Positions 1-5,507 of a stretch of 37,081 nucleotides of DNA are shown in pieces. This stretch comes from a virus, in the IMG/VR virus record IMGVR_UViG_3300020459_000002, positions 1 through 37,081 of that record. One strand, written 5' to 3'. A program made the position numbers and the translations under genes. Below the pieces are notes generated by a model. It was not told where the DNA came from. It ran no database searches and saw nothing but the letters and a program-made list of their open reading frames with translations. Numbering within the stretch: the stretch's first letter is position 1; the number at the start of each line of letters is the position of its first letter.

Positions 1-77
1 AAGAATGATCCATCTACATCTAAGAATACATGGACCAACACTAAAGATTATAAAATATTACATGCTTTAACTAAGAG
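1..77. repeat. Terminal direct repeat, left copy (contig closes into a circle)
   Basis: The first 77 bases are identical to bases 37,005-37,081. The exact match at both ends, falling inside one open reading frame that continues across the join, shows that the contig wraps onto itself. The unique length would be about 37,004 bp. A repeat of 77 bases is a common assembler k-mer size, so it is more likely an assembly overlap of a circular or circularly permuted genome than a true phage terminal repeat (inference). Confidence 0.93.
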
Positions 78-315
78 TTTAAATACTGGTGGTACATTCT
101 CAGAGATAGCAAAGTATACTGGTATTAAAGAAGTATCAATAAGCTCCAGGCTTAAAGCATTTAGAGACAAGGGATGGGTATACATTAAGTTTGATGAACA
201 CGGTAACCCAGATAAAAGGAAAAGTATTACAAGTAATTGTAATAACACTATACATTTCCTTAGTACTGATGGTTTACAATTAGTTAGAAACGAGGAGGAC
301 AATGCAACACAGTAG
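1..315 (+). CDS. Winged-helix DNA-binding protein, C-terminal part (gene runs across the contig join)
   Basis: Reading frame 1 is open from base 1 to a TAG at 313-315. Joined to its start at 36,954 through the 77-base overlap it gives a protein of 121 residues. The middle has the look of a winged helix-turn-helix: a first helix (DYKILHALTKSL), then GTFSEIAKYTGIKEVSISSR as the HTH, then an RLKAFRDKGWVYIKFDEHG wing. The pattern resembles small MarR- or Rep-type transcription or replication regulators. It overlaps the next small ORF by 14 bases. The protein probably binds DNA in the early region; its target is unknown. Two charged, Lys-rich stretches flank the domain. Confidence 0.72.
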   Translation, partial: KNDPSTSKNTWTNTKDYKILHALTKSLNTGGTFSEIAKYTGIKEVSISSRLKAFRDKGWVYIKFDEHGNPDKRKSITSNCNNTIHFLSTDGLQLVRNEEDNATQ

Positions 316-478
316 TTTAGATATGGATTTATACCAAATAAAAAAGCGTTACGAATGGGCAAAGAAACATTTGCAAGACGCTAAGTATATGGAACAAAAG
401 AATTTTTTTAAGAAGGAGATTAATGCATGTGCTTTTGCAGCAGAACAAAAGCATAATGTAGATATAAAAAATATATAG
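302..478 (+). CDS. Small hypothetical protein, 58 aa
   Basis: The ATG at 302 lies inside the end of the upstream gene (14-base overlap) just after a strong purine-rich ribosome site, GAGGAGG at 292-298. The product is short, charged and mostly helical (KKRYEWAKKHLQDAKYMEQK), with no recognisable domain, signal peptide or membrane segment. The stop at 476-478 falls directly before the structured RNA that begins near 492. If that RNA is a self-splicing intron, this ORF would be the 5' exon of a longer gene whose 3' exon is the zinc-ribbon ORF at 819. Translational coupling to the upstream gene is likely. Function unknown. Confidence 0.6.
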   Translation: MQHSSLDMDLYQIKKRYEWAKKHLQDAKYMEQKNFFKKEINACAFAAEQKHNVDIKNI

Positions 479-491
479 AATTTATATAATG

Positions 492-795
492 GGTGGGATT
501 GCAATACTGATGAGCGGTGTTACAAATACTAGGATGAGTAACCAAAAATCAGAACGACTGAAAGGGAAAGATACTACCATATTAATCGCAGAGTAAGTCG
601 AGTGTCGCACACTAACCAGACATTATATGATAAAGTCGTGATGAGTATTACGCAAAGAGGCGGTATGATAAGTGCTGTAAAAATCATATCCAAGTATCGT
701 TACACTGCACACTTGATTGAATGTAATGCAAGTCAATCAAAGTAGGAAAACCTTAGTTAAAAAGGCCTCACGAACTGCTTAGTATACTCGTCACG
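492..795 (+). ncRNA. Structured RNA with group I intron-like core
   Basis: This 335-base gap (479-818) has no convincing gene but many paired segments. In group I order: P3 492-496/574-578 (one G-U; two more pairs beyond a mismatch); P4 507-511/548-552; P5 519-523/538-542 with AAAA as J5/4; P7 554-559/634-639 (ACGACT/AGTCGT); P8 579-586/622-628 with an apical stem 601-605/609-613; P9 638-648/784-794, 11 bp with one G-U. Further stems lie inside P9 at 657-661/765-769, 672-680/700-710 (2-nt bulge), 713-720/733-740 and 751-754/762-765. P3 and P7 interlock as the group I pseudoknot does. The string ATGATAAAGTC at 627-637 resembles the classic S element AAGATATAGTC. No P6 and no canonical P1 were found, so another RNA class is possible. 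Two tiny ORFs inside (489-596, 641-745) lack ribosome sites. Confidence 0.55.
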
Positions 796-818
796 CAACC
801 AAACAAAAGGAGATTAAA

Positions 819-992
819 ATGGCAGAAGAAAAAGATTATGTAGATGAAGCGATGGATCAAATGATGGATGCGTTAGCTGAAGCAGCAGAAACAGAAAGAC
901 TAAGACAGATAGCAATACAATCTGGTATCTGTATGTACTGTGGTGCTGGTGCAGAGGGTGGTGCATGTGGAGATTACAAATGTTGGATATAA
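819..992 (+). CDS. Small zinc-ribbon-like protein, 57 aa
   Basis: The ATG at 819 follows a good ribosome site, AAAAGGAGA at 805-812. The N-terminal 30 residues are acidic and helical; the C-terminus carries four cysteines (C38, C41, C50, C55) in the order CMYC...CGDYKC, a plausible single zinc-binding site. The chain is too short for a complete enzyme, so it is probably a small adaptor or regulator. The frame is open upstream to about 783, so splicing of the RNA element before it could in principle fuse it to the ORF at 302-478; the strong ribosome site argues that it is also made on its own. Function unknown. Confidence 0.65.
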   Translation: MAEEKDYVDEAMDQMMDALAEAAETERLRQIAIQSGICMYCGAGAEGGACGDYKCWI

Positions 993-1206
993 AAAAGAAA
1001 GTTGAACTAGTATTTTGTATACTCACATTGTTTATACTTTGGCACATCTAAAATACCTTAATGTCAAGATAGTAATTAGTATTTTATCTTAGGATAATTC
1101 CTCTAACAGATAGTTGGAGGGCTTTATGTCTACTGATTGAAAGCTATTGGTGTGTAATATTGTGTTTATTATATACACTATCACATTGAATTTGATAGGC
1201 GAACCT
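993..1206 (+). other. Intergenic stretch with two stem-loops
   Basis: No gene is visible. Two hairpins lie back to back: 1066-1071/1085-1090 (AAGATA/TATCTT), and 1100-1107/1113-1120, an 8-bp stem with one G-U pair and a 5-base loop (CCTCTAAC/GTTGGAGG). The second is followed by GCTTTATG, which is a poor U tract, so it is at best a weak terminator and may instead be a leader structure for the genes that follow. Confidence 0.4.
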
Positions 1207-1302
1207 ATGCCTATGCAAATTGTTCACGGTCGTAGGACTGTGCGCAGAGTGGTTGTCATTACATCTGAACAAGATGCTAGTGATTTTATTAATGTCATAT
1301 AA
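1207..1302 (+). CDS. Possible microprotein, 31 aa
   Basis: A short ORF starts at ATG 1207, preceded by a weak AGGCGA. It encodes a basic then hydrophobic-acidic peptide (MPMQIVHGRRTVRRVVVITS...) and stops just before the ribosome site of the next gene (AAAGGAG at 1301-1307). The tight spacing to the next gene and the non-random amino-acid pattern support translation, but length alone makes it uncertain. No domain is recognised. Confidence 0.35.
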   Translation: MPMQIVHGRRTVRRVVVITSEQDASDFINVI

Positions 1303-1314
1303 AGGAGAAATAAC

Positions 1315-1752
1315 ATGGCAAAAAAATTTAATGTAAGAGTAAAAGATAGGGAACGAATAGAAGATAGAGTTAAAGAAGCTGTTCGTGAACATTTTCTAAA
1401 GCTAATAGAAAGTGATAAACTTGTTATCAATAAACTAAGAGATTTAAATCTTAGGAAAAATAAAGTTAAAGAACAAAGAGATAAACTTTATCAATTAGAC
1501 GAAGCTATTGATCATGATGCTAAAGAATTTGCAGATTGGTTACAATCTTGTGATCATTACGGATATGATTATTCTGTTGAAAGCAGTAGGTATAGTGATA
1601 AAGATAAGATTCATATTGCTTGGAATAACTATAAGCTATGGTCATTAGTTCATGATACTACTATGTTTAATGCAGAGGATAATCCAGCTGTTACATCACT
1701 AGGTATACTAGAAGAAATAGTATTACAAGATGTAATAGAAAAACTATCTTGA
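1315..1752 (+). CDS. Hypothetical protein with coiled-coil N-terminus, 145 aa
   Basis: The ATG at 1315 follows a strong AAAGGAG seven bases upstream. Residues 8-70 are rich in Lys, Arg, Glu and Leu with heptad-like spacing (VKEAVREHFLKLIESDKLVI, then RKNKVKEQRDKLYQLDEAI), suggesting a coiled coil. The C-terminal half is acidic and contains several Trp and Tyr residues. No catalytic motif, membrane segment or known family is recognised. It lies in the early plus-strand block between small ORFs and an HTH protein, so an early host-takeover or replication-accessory role is possible, but that rests on position only. Confidence 0.75.
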   Translation: MAKKFNVRVKDRERIEDRVKEAVREHFLKLIESDKLVINKLRDLNLRKNKVKEQRDKLYQLDEAIDHDAKEFADWLQSCDHYGYDYSVESSRYSDKDKIHIAWNNYKLWSLVHDTTMFNAEDNPAVTSLGILEEIVLQDVIEKLS

Positions 1753-1776
1753 TTTAAAAACGAAAGCACCTATGCT
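1749..1776 (+). promoter_or_regulatory. Candidate sigma70-type promoter with near-leaderless start
   Basis: TTGATT (1749-1754), a 16-base spacer and TATGCT (1771-1776) lie at the end of the upstream gene. An overlapping TATACT sits at 1776-1781. The next gene's ATG is at 1785 with no Shine-Dalgarno, so a transcript from here would be leaderless or nearly so. Candidate only. Confidence 0.35.
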
Positions 1777-1784
1777 ATACTGTT

Positions 1785-2072
1785 ATGGCAGATAAAAATG
1801 AATGGATAGCATCAAGGTCAAATCGTGTGGGTTATAAACCATCATGGTATTGGGAACTGATATATCAATTCAAACTAAGGAGAGAGAGTTTGAGTATTTC
1901 ACAATTAGAATTGGATCAACGCATGGGTAATGCTGATGGGTTGGTCGGTAAATGGGAATGTGGTATTAGAAGTCCAGGTGCTTTCAATTTAACTTCATGG
2001 GCTATGGCCCTTGACTGCGATATTAAATTGGAGACTACTAATGAAATTATACAAACAGAAAGACCTCATTAA
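1785..2072 (+). CDS. XRE/Cro-type helix-turn-helix protein, 95 aa
   Basis: Residues about 27-82 follow the Cro/C1 HTH plan: a first helix (FKLRRESLS), the HTH pair (ISQLELDQRMGNADGLVGKW) and the closing ECGIRSPGAFNLTSWAMALD helix typical of this fold. Such proteins bind operator DNA, usually as dimers. It is the only clear small repressor-like protein in the window, so it may control the early region or an early-to-late switch (inference). No Shine-Dalgarno precedes the ATG; a possible promoter overlaps the start. Its last 32 bases overlap the next gene. No integrase was found, so a lysogeny repressor role is not implied. Confidence 0.68.
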   Translation: MADKNEWIASRSNRVGYKPSWYWELIYQFKLRRESLSISQLELDQRMGNADGLVGKWECGIRSPGAFNLTSWAMALDCDIKLETTNEIIQTERPH

Positions 2073-2427
2073 ACTTAACCTTATTGATGGATTTAAATTG
2101 TTCTGGGAAGCATATCCAAATGCTCAAGGAAAATTTTTAGCGATGACTGCGTATGTCCATGCGATAAAAGATGATGGCGCAACAGAACAGGAGATAATAG
2201 ATGGAGCAAGAGAGTACAGAAAATATGTCCAACAAAATAAAATCGAACAAAGATACATCAAATACCCAAGTAACTGGTTACAACAAGGACACTACTATAA
2301 TAGATACGAAACCAATAGCACATCTGCAAACACCATTCAGCAAGGAATTGTTGACAGGGGTGCAATTCAAGAGTCAGATGGAAGTAAAGTCTTACAAATC
2401 CCAGAAAGAAATAAACGCAGCACTTGA
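2041..2427 (+). CDS. Phage replication-protein-like C-terminal domain, 128 aa
   Basis: I place the start at ATG 2041, seven bases after GGAG at 2030-2033, rather than at an upstream in-frame ATG (2011) with no ribosome site. Residues about 12-90 match a pattern common in the C-terminal part of phage replisome-organiser and primosomal proteins: FKLFWEAYPNAQGK, then a helix, then TEQEIIDGAREY, then YIKYPSNWLQQGHY. Those domains help load the host helicase. The tail is Ser/Thr/Gln-rich. The gene overlaps the preceding HTH gene by 32 bases and, unusually, the next ORF by up to 227 bases in another frame. Likely role: recruiting host replication machinery, consistent with the lack of a phage DNA polymerase. 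Confidence 0.62.
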   Translation: MKLYKQKDLIKLNLIDGFKLFWEAYPNAQGKFLAMTAYVHAIKDDGATEQEIIDGAREYRKYVQQNKIEQRYIKYPSNWLQQGHYYNRYETNSTSANTIQQGIVDRGAIQESDGSKVLQIPERNKRST

Positions 2428-2770
2428 TGAATTAGATATAGATTTACAGTTTATGATAGATAGACTGCAACCTATTACATTAGAACAAATGTCTGAGTGT
2501 TTGTATCTATTGTTCTTAGTTAACAAGCATGTGTTACCAGACACAGAGCAAGAAAAGAAAGACTTCTATGCTGTGTATTCTAATGAATTAAAATTATTTC
2601 CAGCTGATGCTATTCGATATGCAGTATCTAAGATGGTTAAAGAATCTGAATACCCTAGCATAAAAAATATTAGAACACATGCTAACAAGATATACATTCC
2701 ACGAGTGGAGGTGTTTGAGTTATTACAGCATGCTCATAAAAAAATTGCTGAACAATTAGAGGAGAAATAA
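2201..2770 (+). CDS. Hypothetical replication-accessory protein, 189 aa (start uncertain)
   Basis: The longest start, ATG 2201, has AGGAG at 2189-2193 with ideal spacing, but it lies deep inside the previous gene. ATG 2378 (residue 60) would leave a 50-base overlap and has only AAGAG nearby. Residues 1-59 are Asn/Thr/Ser-rich and look like a linker or a by-product of the overlap. From residue 60 on the chain is a convincing helical protein (INAALDELDIDLQFMIDRLQ, then LKLFPADAIRYAVSKMVKES, then YPSIKNIRTHANKIY). The closing pattern recalls helicase-loader or replication-accessory proteins of phages, but I cannot name a family. It ends directly before a small membrane ORF. Confidence 0.62.
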   Translation: MEQESTENMSNKIKSNKDTSNTQVTGYNKDTTIIDTKPIAHLQTPFSKELLTGVQFKSQMEVKSYKSQKEINAALDELDIDLQFMIDRLQPITLEQMSECLYLLFLVNKHVLPDTEQEKKDFYAVYSNELKLFPADAIRYAVSKMVKESEYPSIKNIRTHANKIYIPRVEVFELLQHAHKKIAEQLEEK

Positions 2771-2890
2771 ATGAATACTCAAAAACAAGAACTGCAATAT
2801 GCAGTTAAACAATACCTTAAGACTATGATGATAGCAATTCTATCTGGAATTGTATTGTTGAATGGTCTTGCATTTATCTTTGGAGTTTAA
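2771..2890 (+). CDS. Small single-span membrane protein, 39 aa
   Basis: The ATG at 2771 follows GGAG at 2761-2764 at the end of the previous gene. After 17 polar residues (MNTQKQELQYAVKQYLK) comes one hydrophobic segment (TMMIAILSGIVLLNGLAFIF) that would span the inner membrane. It stops two bases before the exonuclease start, so the two are probably co-translated. Function unknown; small early membrane proteins in phages often modulate host envelope functions or superinfection. Confidence 0.62.
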   Translation: MNTQKQELQYAVKQYLKTMMIAILSGIVLLNGLAFIFGV

Positions 2891-2892
2891 CA

Positions 2893-3888
2893 ATGTCGAT
2901 TAAAATATATAAAAGTGTAGACTATACTGGTACGAGAGAAGAATACTATCAGGATAAAATAAGTAGTAGTGATGCAAGAGCAATAGCTAATGGTGACTAC
3001 TATGATTTAGAAAAACTTTGGCAGCAAAAGATAGATCATCTCAAAGATGATTTGTCTAATGTATTTCCTGTTCAATTAGGATTAGCTACTGAGGAGTTTC
3101 ATACAAGTTGGCTTAACAAACAGTTAACAAGAAACAATGTAGTTGGTTACGGACATGAACATAACTTAATGTGCGAACAAGCACATTGTGTTGTTGAATC
3201 TGATAGTCCAGCTCATCCATTTACATTAGCATCTACTATTGACATAGCTTATTCAAATGAACCTATTAATCATCCGAATAATAATATAAAAAGTATTAAC
3301 TTAGTAGAACTTAAACATACTGGAGAGTACAGTAACTTAGATAAAGTAATTGAGAACTACTATCCACAGTTACAACATCACATGTATGTCTGGGGTACAC
3401 ATGAGATAATGATCTCAGCTATCTTTGGAAACAAAAGACAACAGCATGACATAGTTAAAAGAGATGATAATTTTCTTGCAGATTACATGGAAAGAACTAT
3501 AGAATTAGGATCATTAATCCATGACTATTGGCATGACCAAGCAAGGTTCTATGAAGATGGAGAAAAACCAAACAGAGATGAATGGTGGAAAGTATCACAA
3601 GAATTAGACTGGGTTACTGGTGTGCCAATAGAAAAAGATATTGTATGTGAAAGCGGTAAGGTGTATAATCTTAACGAATGTGCAGATTGGAATTGGGCTA
3701 AAGAATTTATTGATAAAGCATTAGAAACTTCGATAAGCAATACTGGATTCAGTAAGTCTAAAGATGAGAATGAACATAACAAAACTCATCTTAAGAAACT
3801 AATACCAGATGATGCCAAGTCTGTAACATACAACGGTATTACTGCCAGCCGAAATAAAAATGGCATAGTATCTATAAGGATTAAATAG
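2893..3888 (+). CDS. PD-(D/E)XK exonuclease (YqaJ/lambda-exo type), 331 aa
   Basis: The sequence shows the landmarks of the recombination exonucleases. There is an early acidic residue in GLATEEFHTSW (E67/E68), then D117 in ASTIDIAY, then E139-x-K141 in NLVELKHTG, then a QxxxY-type helix YYPQLQHHMYVW (Q159/Q161). These are the metal ligands and catalytic lysine of the PD-(D/E)XK fold. Such enzymes chew one strand of double-stranded DNA ends to give 3' single strands for annealing. The genes that follow (a putative annealing protein, then SSB) complete a typical phage recombination cassette. The enzyme probably processes replicating DNA ends for recombination-dependent replication or concatemer formation. 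There is no strong Shine-Dalgarno; translation is probably coupled to the small ORF ending at 2890. Confidence 0.82.
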   Translation: MSIKIYKSVDYTGTREEYYQDKISSSDARAIANGDYYDLEKLWQQKIDHLKDDLSNVFPVQLGLATEEFHTSWLNKQLTRNNVVGYGHEHNLMCEQAHCVVESDSPAHPFTLASTIDIAYSNEPINHPNNNIKSINLVELKHTGEYSNLDKVIENYYPQLQHHMYVWGTHEIMISAIFGNKRQQHDIVKRDDNFLADYMERTIELGSLIHDYWHDQARFYEDGEKPNRDEWWKVSQELDWVTGVPIEKDIVCESGKVYNLNECADWNWAKEFIDKALETSISNTGFSKSKDENEHNKTHLKKLIPDDAKSVTYNGITASRNKNGIVSIRIK

Positions 3889-3897
3889 GAGCAACCA

Positions 3898-4296
3898 ATG
3901 GATAAAAAAGAAGCATGGGCTAAGATACAAAAACTTTGCCCAGACATAGAGCCAAACGATAAACTTGCTTGGCAATTAAAACAAAACAAACAATGGATAT
4001 TAAGTAACCAAGCTGTGCAAAGAATCGCAGCATACAATAATATTATTGTTACCTATGGAGAACCAAAAGAAATCATGGGTAATATATATATTAAAGCTAC
4101 TGCTAAGAATACTGTTACAGGATTGCAGATAGAATCCTTTGGAGAAACAAGCAGTAAGAATACACACAACGCATACCCTCTAGCTATGGCAGAGAAAAGA
4201 GGACACGATAGAGTTGTTCTTAAATGTGTTGATGTATACTCAGACTTTTATAGTGATGTAGAAGCTGATTCATTTAAACAAAACAAGGAGGAATAA
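3898..4296 (+). CDS. Putative single-strand annealing/recombination protein, 132 aa
   Basis: This gene sits between the exonuclease and SSB, the usual place for a single-strand annealing protein. The segment AYPLAMAEKRGHDRVVLKC (residues 92-110) resembles the conserved helix in Erf/Sak-like annealing proteins (consensus like MAEKRAxxRAvL). Before it lies a small beta-rich region (IIVTYGEPKEIMGNIYIKAT). The protein is shorter than typical Erf or Sak proteins, so it may be a minimal form. The start at 3898 follows AGGAG at 3887-3891. It ends exactly where ssb begins (TAA then ATG). Assignment rests on context plus one motif, so confidence in the function is moderate. Confidence 0.5.
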   Translation: MDKKEAWAKIQKLCPDIEPNDKLAWQLKQNKQWILSNQAVQRIAAYNNIIVTYGEPKEIMGNIYIKATAKNTVTGLQIESFGETSSKNTHNAYPLAMAEKRGHDRVVLKCVDVYSDFYSDVEADSFKQNKEE

Positions 4297-4716
4297 ATGT
4301 CAGGAAGTGTAAATAAAGTAATGCTCATAGGTAGACTAGGAGCGGACCCGGAGGTCAGAGATACAAAGACAGGAGGAAGATTCGCAACCTTTAGTCTTGC
4401 AACATCTGAACGATGGAAAGACAAGAGCGGAGATCAACAGGAAAGAACCGAATGGCATAGAGTAGTAGTATTCCAAGAGGGATTGATTCCTGTTATAGAA
4501 CAATATGTTACCAAAGGAAGTAATGTATTTATTGAGGGTAAATTGCAGACAAGAAAGTATGAGGACAAAGACGGAGTAGAAAAATATACTACCGAAGTTG
4601 TACTTCAAGGATTCAATTCTACATTTACCATGCTAGATTCTAAATCATCAGAGTCAGGAGCGAAGCCCACAACAGGCGGAGCGAAAGACAATGATGATAG
4701 TGATATACCATTTTAA
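4297..4716 (+). CDS. ssb: Single-stranded DNA-binding protein, 139 aa
   Basis: This is a clear OB-fold SSB: the N-terminus NKVMLIGRLGADPEVRDTKT, the middle WKDKSGDQQERTEWHRVVVF, then EGKLQTRKYEDKDGVEKY, and the acidic tip DNDDSDIPF that in bacterial SSBs docks partner proteins. It coats single-stranded DNA during replication and recombination, acting with the exonuclease and annealing protein upstream. The start codon directly abuts the preceding stop, with GGAGGA just before it (4288-4293), so the two are co-translated. Length is within the usual 130-180 range. Its stop codon forms part of the first stem of the pseudoknot that follows, so 3'-end structure may affect mRNA stability. Confidence 0.96.
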   Translation: MSGSVNKVMLIGRLGADPEVRDTKTGGRFATFSLATSERWKDKSGDQQERTEWHRVVVFQEGLIPVIEQYVTKGSNVFIEGKLQTRKYEDKDGVEKYTTEVVLQGFNSTFTMLDSKSSESGAKPTTGGAKDNDDSDIPF

Positions 4717-4783
4717 CCTATTGATTCTCCTTTCCTAATTCGTTTGTGTATCAATAGGTTAGTATTCAAAGGCGCAAACGAAT
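4715..4783 (+). ncRNA. H-type RNA pseudoknot with anti-Shine-Dalgarno loop, 3' of ssb
   Basis: Two perfect inverted repeats interlock. Stem 1 pairs 4715-4725 with 4750-4760 (11 bp, AACCTATTGAT/ATCAATAGGTT). Stem 2 pairs 4738-4746 with 4775-4783 (9 bp, ATTCGTTTG/CAAACGAAT). Their order is that of an H-type pseudoknot with loops of 12, 3 and 14 bases; they could also be alternatives. The first loop (4726-4737) begins TCTCCTTTCC, complementary to the AAAGGAGA ribosome sites this phage uses, including the one at 4858-4865. A terminator follows at once, so the element would be the 3' end of the ssb mRNA or a released small RNA. Confidence 0.6.
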
Positions 4784-4787
4784 GACT

Positions 4788-4826
4788 AATAGGCACAGTA
4801 GTATTGGAGCTGTGCCTATTTTTTTT
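4788..4826 (+). terminator. Rho-independent terminator after ssb
   Basis: A perfect 11-bp stem, AATAGGCACAG (4788-4798) with CTGTGCCTATT (4810-4820), an 11-base loop, and a run of eight T (4819-4826). It should end the transcript that comes from the recombination cassette. Confidence 0.92.
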
Positions 4827-4868
4827 GTGCGTGGATAAGGAGATAAGTAATTGCTATAAAGGAGAGCT

Positions 4869-5507
4869 ATGCAAATGAAATTCAAAAATAAAAAACTTAC
4901 ACATATAGTCCATAAGATTATGGAGGATTATGATTTAACTGTAGAAGAAATCAAAGGCAACCAAAGAACCAAACAAGTAACAGAACCACGCTGGGTTATG
5001 TGGAAACTAATCAGAAAAAATTCTGGATTAAGTTACGGAGAGATAGGCAGATTGTTTAACAAAGACCACTCTACTGTTATGAATGGTATTAAGAAAGCAC
5101 CACAAGATATTGTGGATGAATACCAAAAAATATTTAACGAGATTTCTTTTGAAGAAATTCCAGATAGTCACGGCCTTCTTCCACATTCTCAAATAACAGT
5201 TGCTTTGAAGCACTTAGAGAGTATGGATCAATCACTTGTAAAATTGACTGACCGTGTTGCTGTTGATGAAAACCCTTATCTATTGCATATTGATCGTGAT
5301 ACTTATAACCTCTTAGTCGACATAAAGAGCTTACTTTACCATTTACTTGCTCCACTTTCTGAATCCCCCAGTTATGCTTATGACCAGCAATATAAAGATC
5401 AGCATCAGAATTCCAAAGACTCGCTTTCATCAGACCATGAAGATTTGAATATTGAGAATGACCGGGGTAGTCATGTCGTGCGTCCACCGAAAGACGATAT
5501 CCATTAG
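4869..5507 (+). CDS. DnaA domain IV-like DNA-binding protein, 212 aa (C-terminal half antisense to the next gene)
   Basis: Residues about 10-80 match the C-terminal DNA-binding domain of DnaA, ending in its signature helix-turn-helix (YGEIGRLFNKDHSTVMNGIK, with the hallmark DHSTV). The AAA+ and N-terminal domains of DnaA are absent, so this is a stand-alone box-binding domain. It may bind DnaA boxes, either to recruit host DnaA to the phage or to titrate it (inference). The ribosome site AAAGGAGAG precedes ATG 4869, after the terminator. The recognisable domain stops near residue 90, but the frame stays open for about 120 more codons that lie antisense to the metallophosphoesterase gene. That tail (Ser/Asp/Gln-rich) may be real or the by-product of a missing stop or frameshift. 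Confidence 0.75.
   Translation: MQMKFKNKKLTHIVHKIMEDYDLTVEEIKGNQRTKQVTEPRWVMWKLIRKNSGLSYGEIGRLFNKDHSTVMNGIKKAPQDIVDEYQKIFNEISFEEIPDSHGLLPHSQITVALKHLESMDQSLVKLTDRVAVDENPYLLHIDRDTYNLLVDIKSLLYHLLAPLSESPSYAYDQQYKDQHQNSKDSLSSDHEDLNIENDRGSHVVRPPKDDIH

Noticed and set aside
500-575. Possible hammerhead ribozyme around CTGATGAG and GAAA
   Set aside because: The CTGATGAG and GAAA strings are present, but the stem between them does not form with the required geometry, and the group I-like pairing explains the region better.
489-596. Two tiny ORFs (489-596, 641-745) inside the group I-like RNA
   Set aside because: No Shine-Dalgarno, and the codons coincide with helices; treated as part of the structured RNA.
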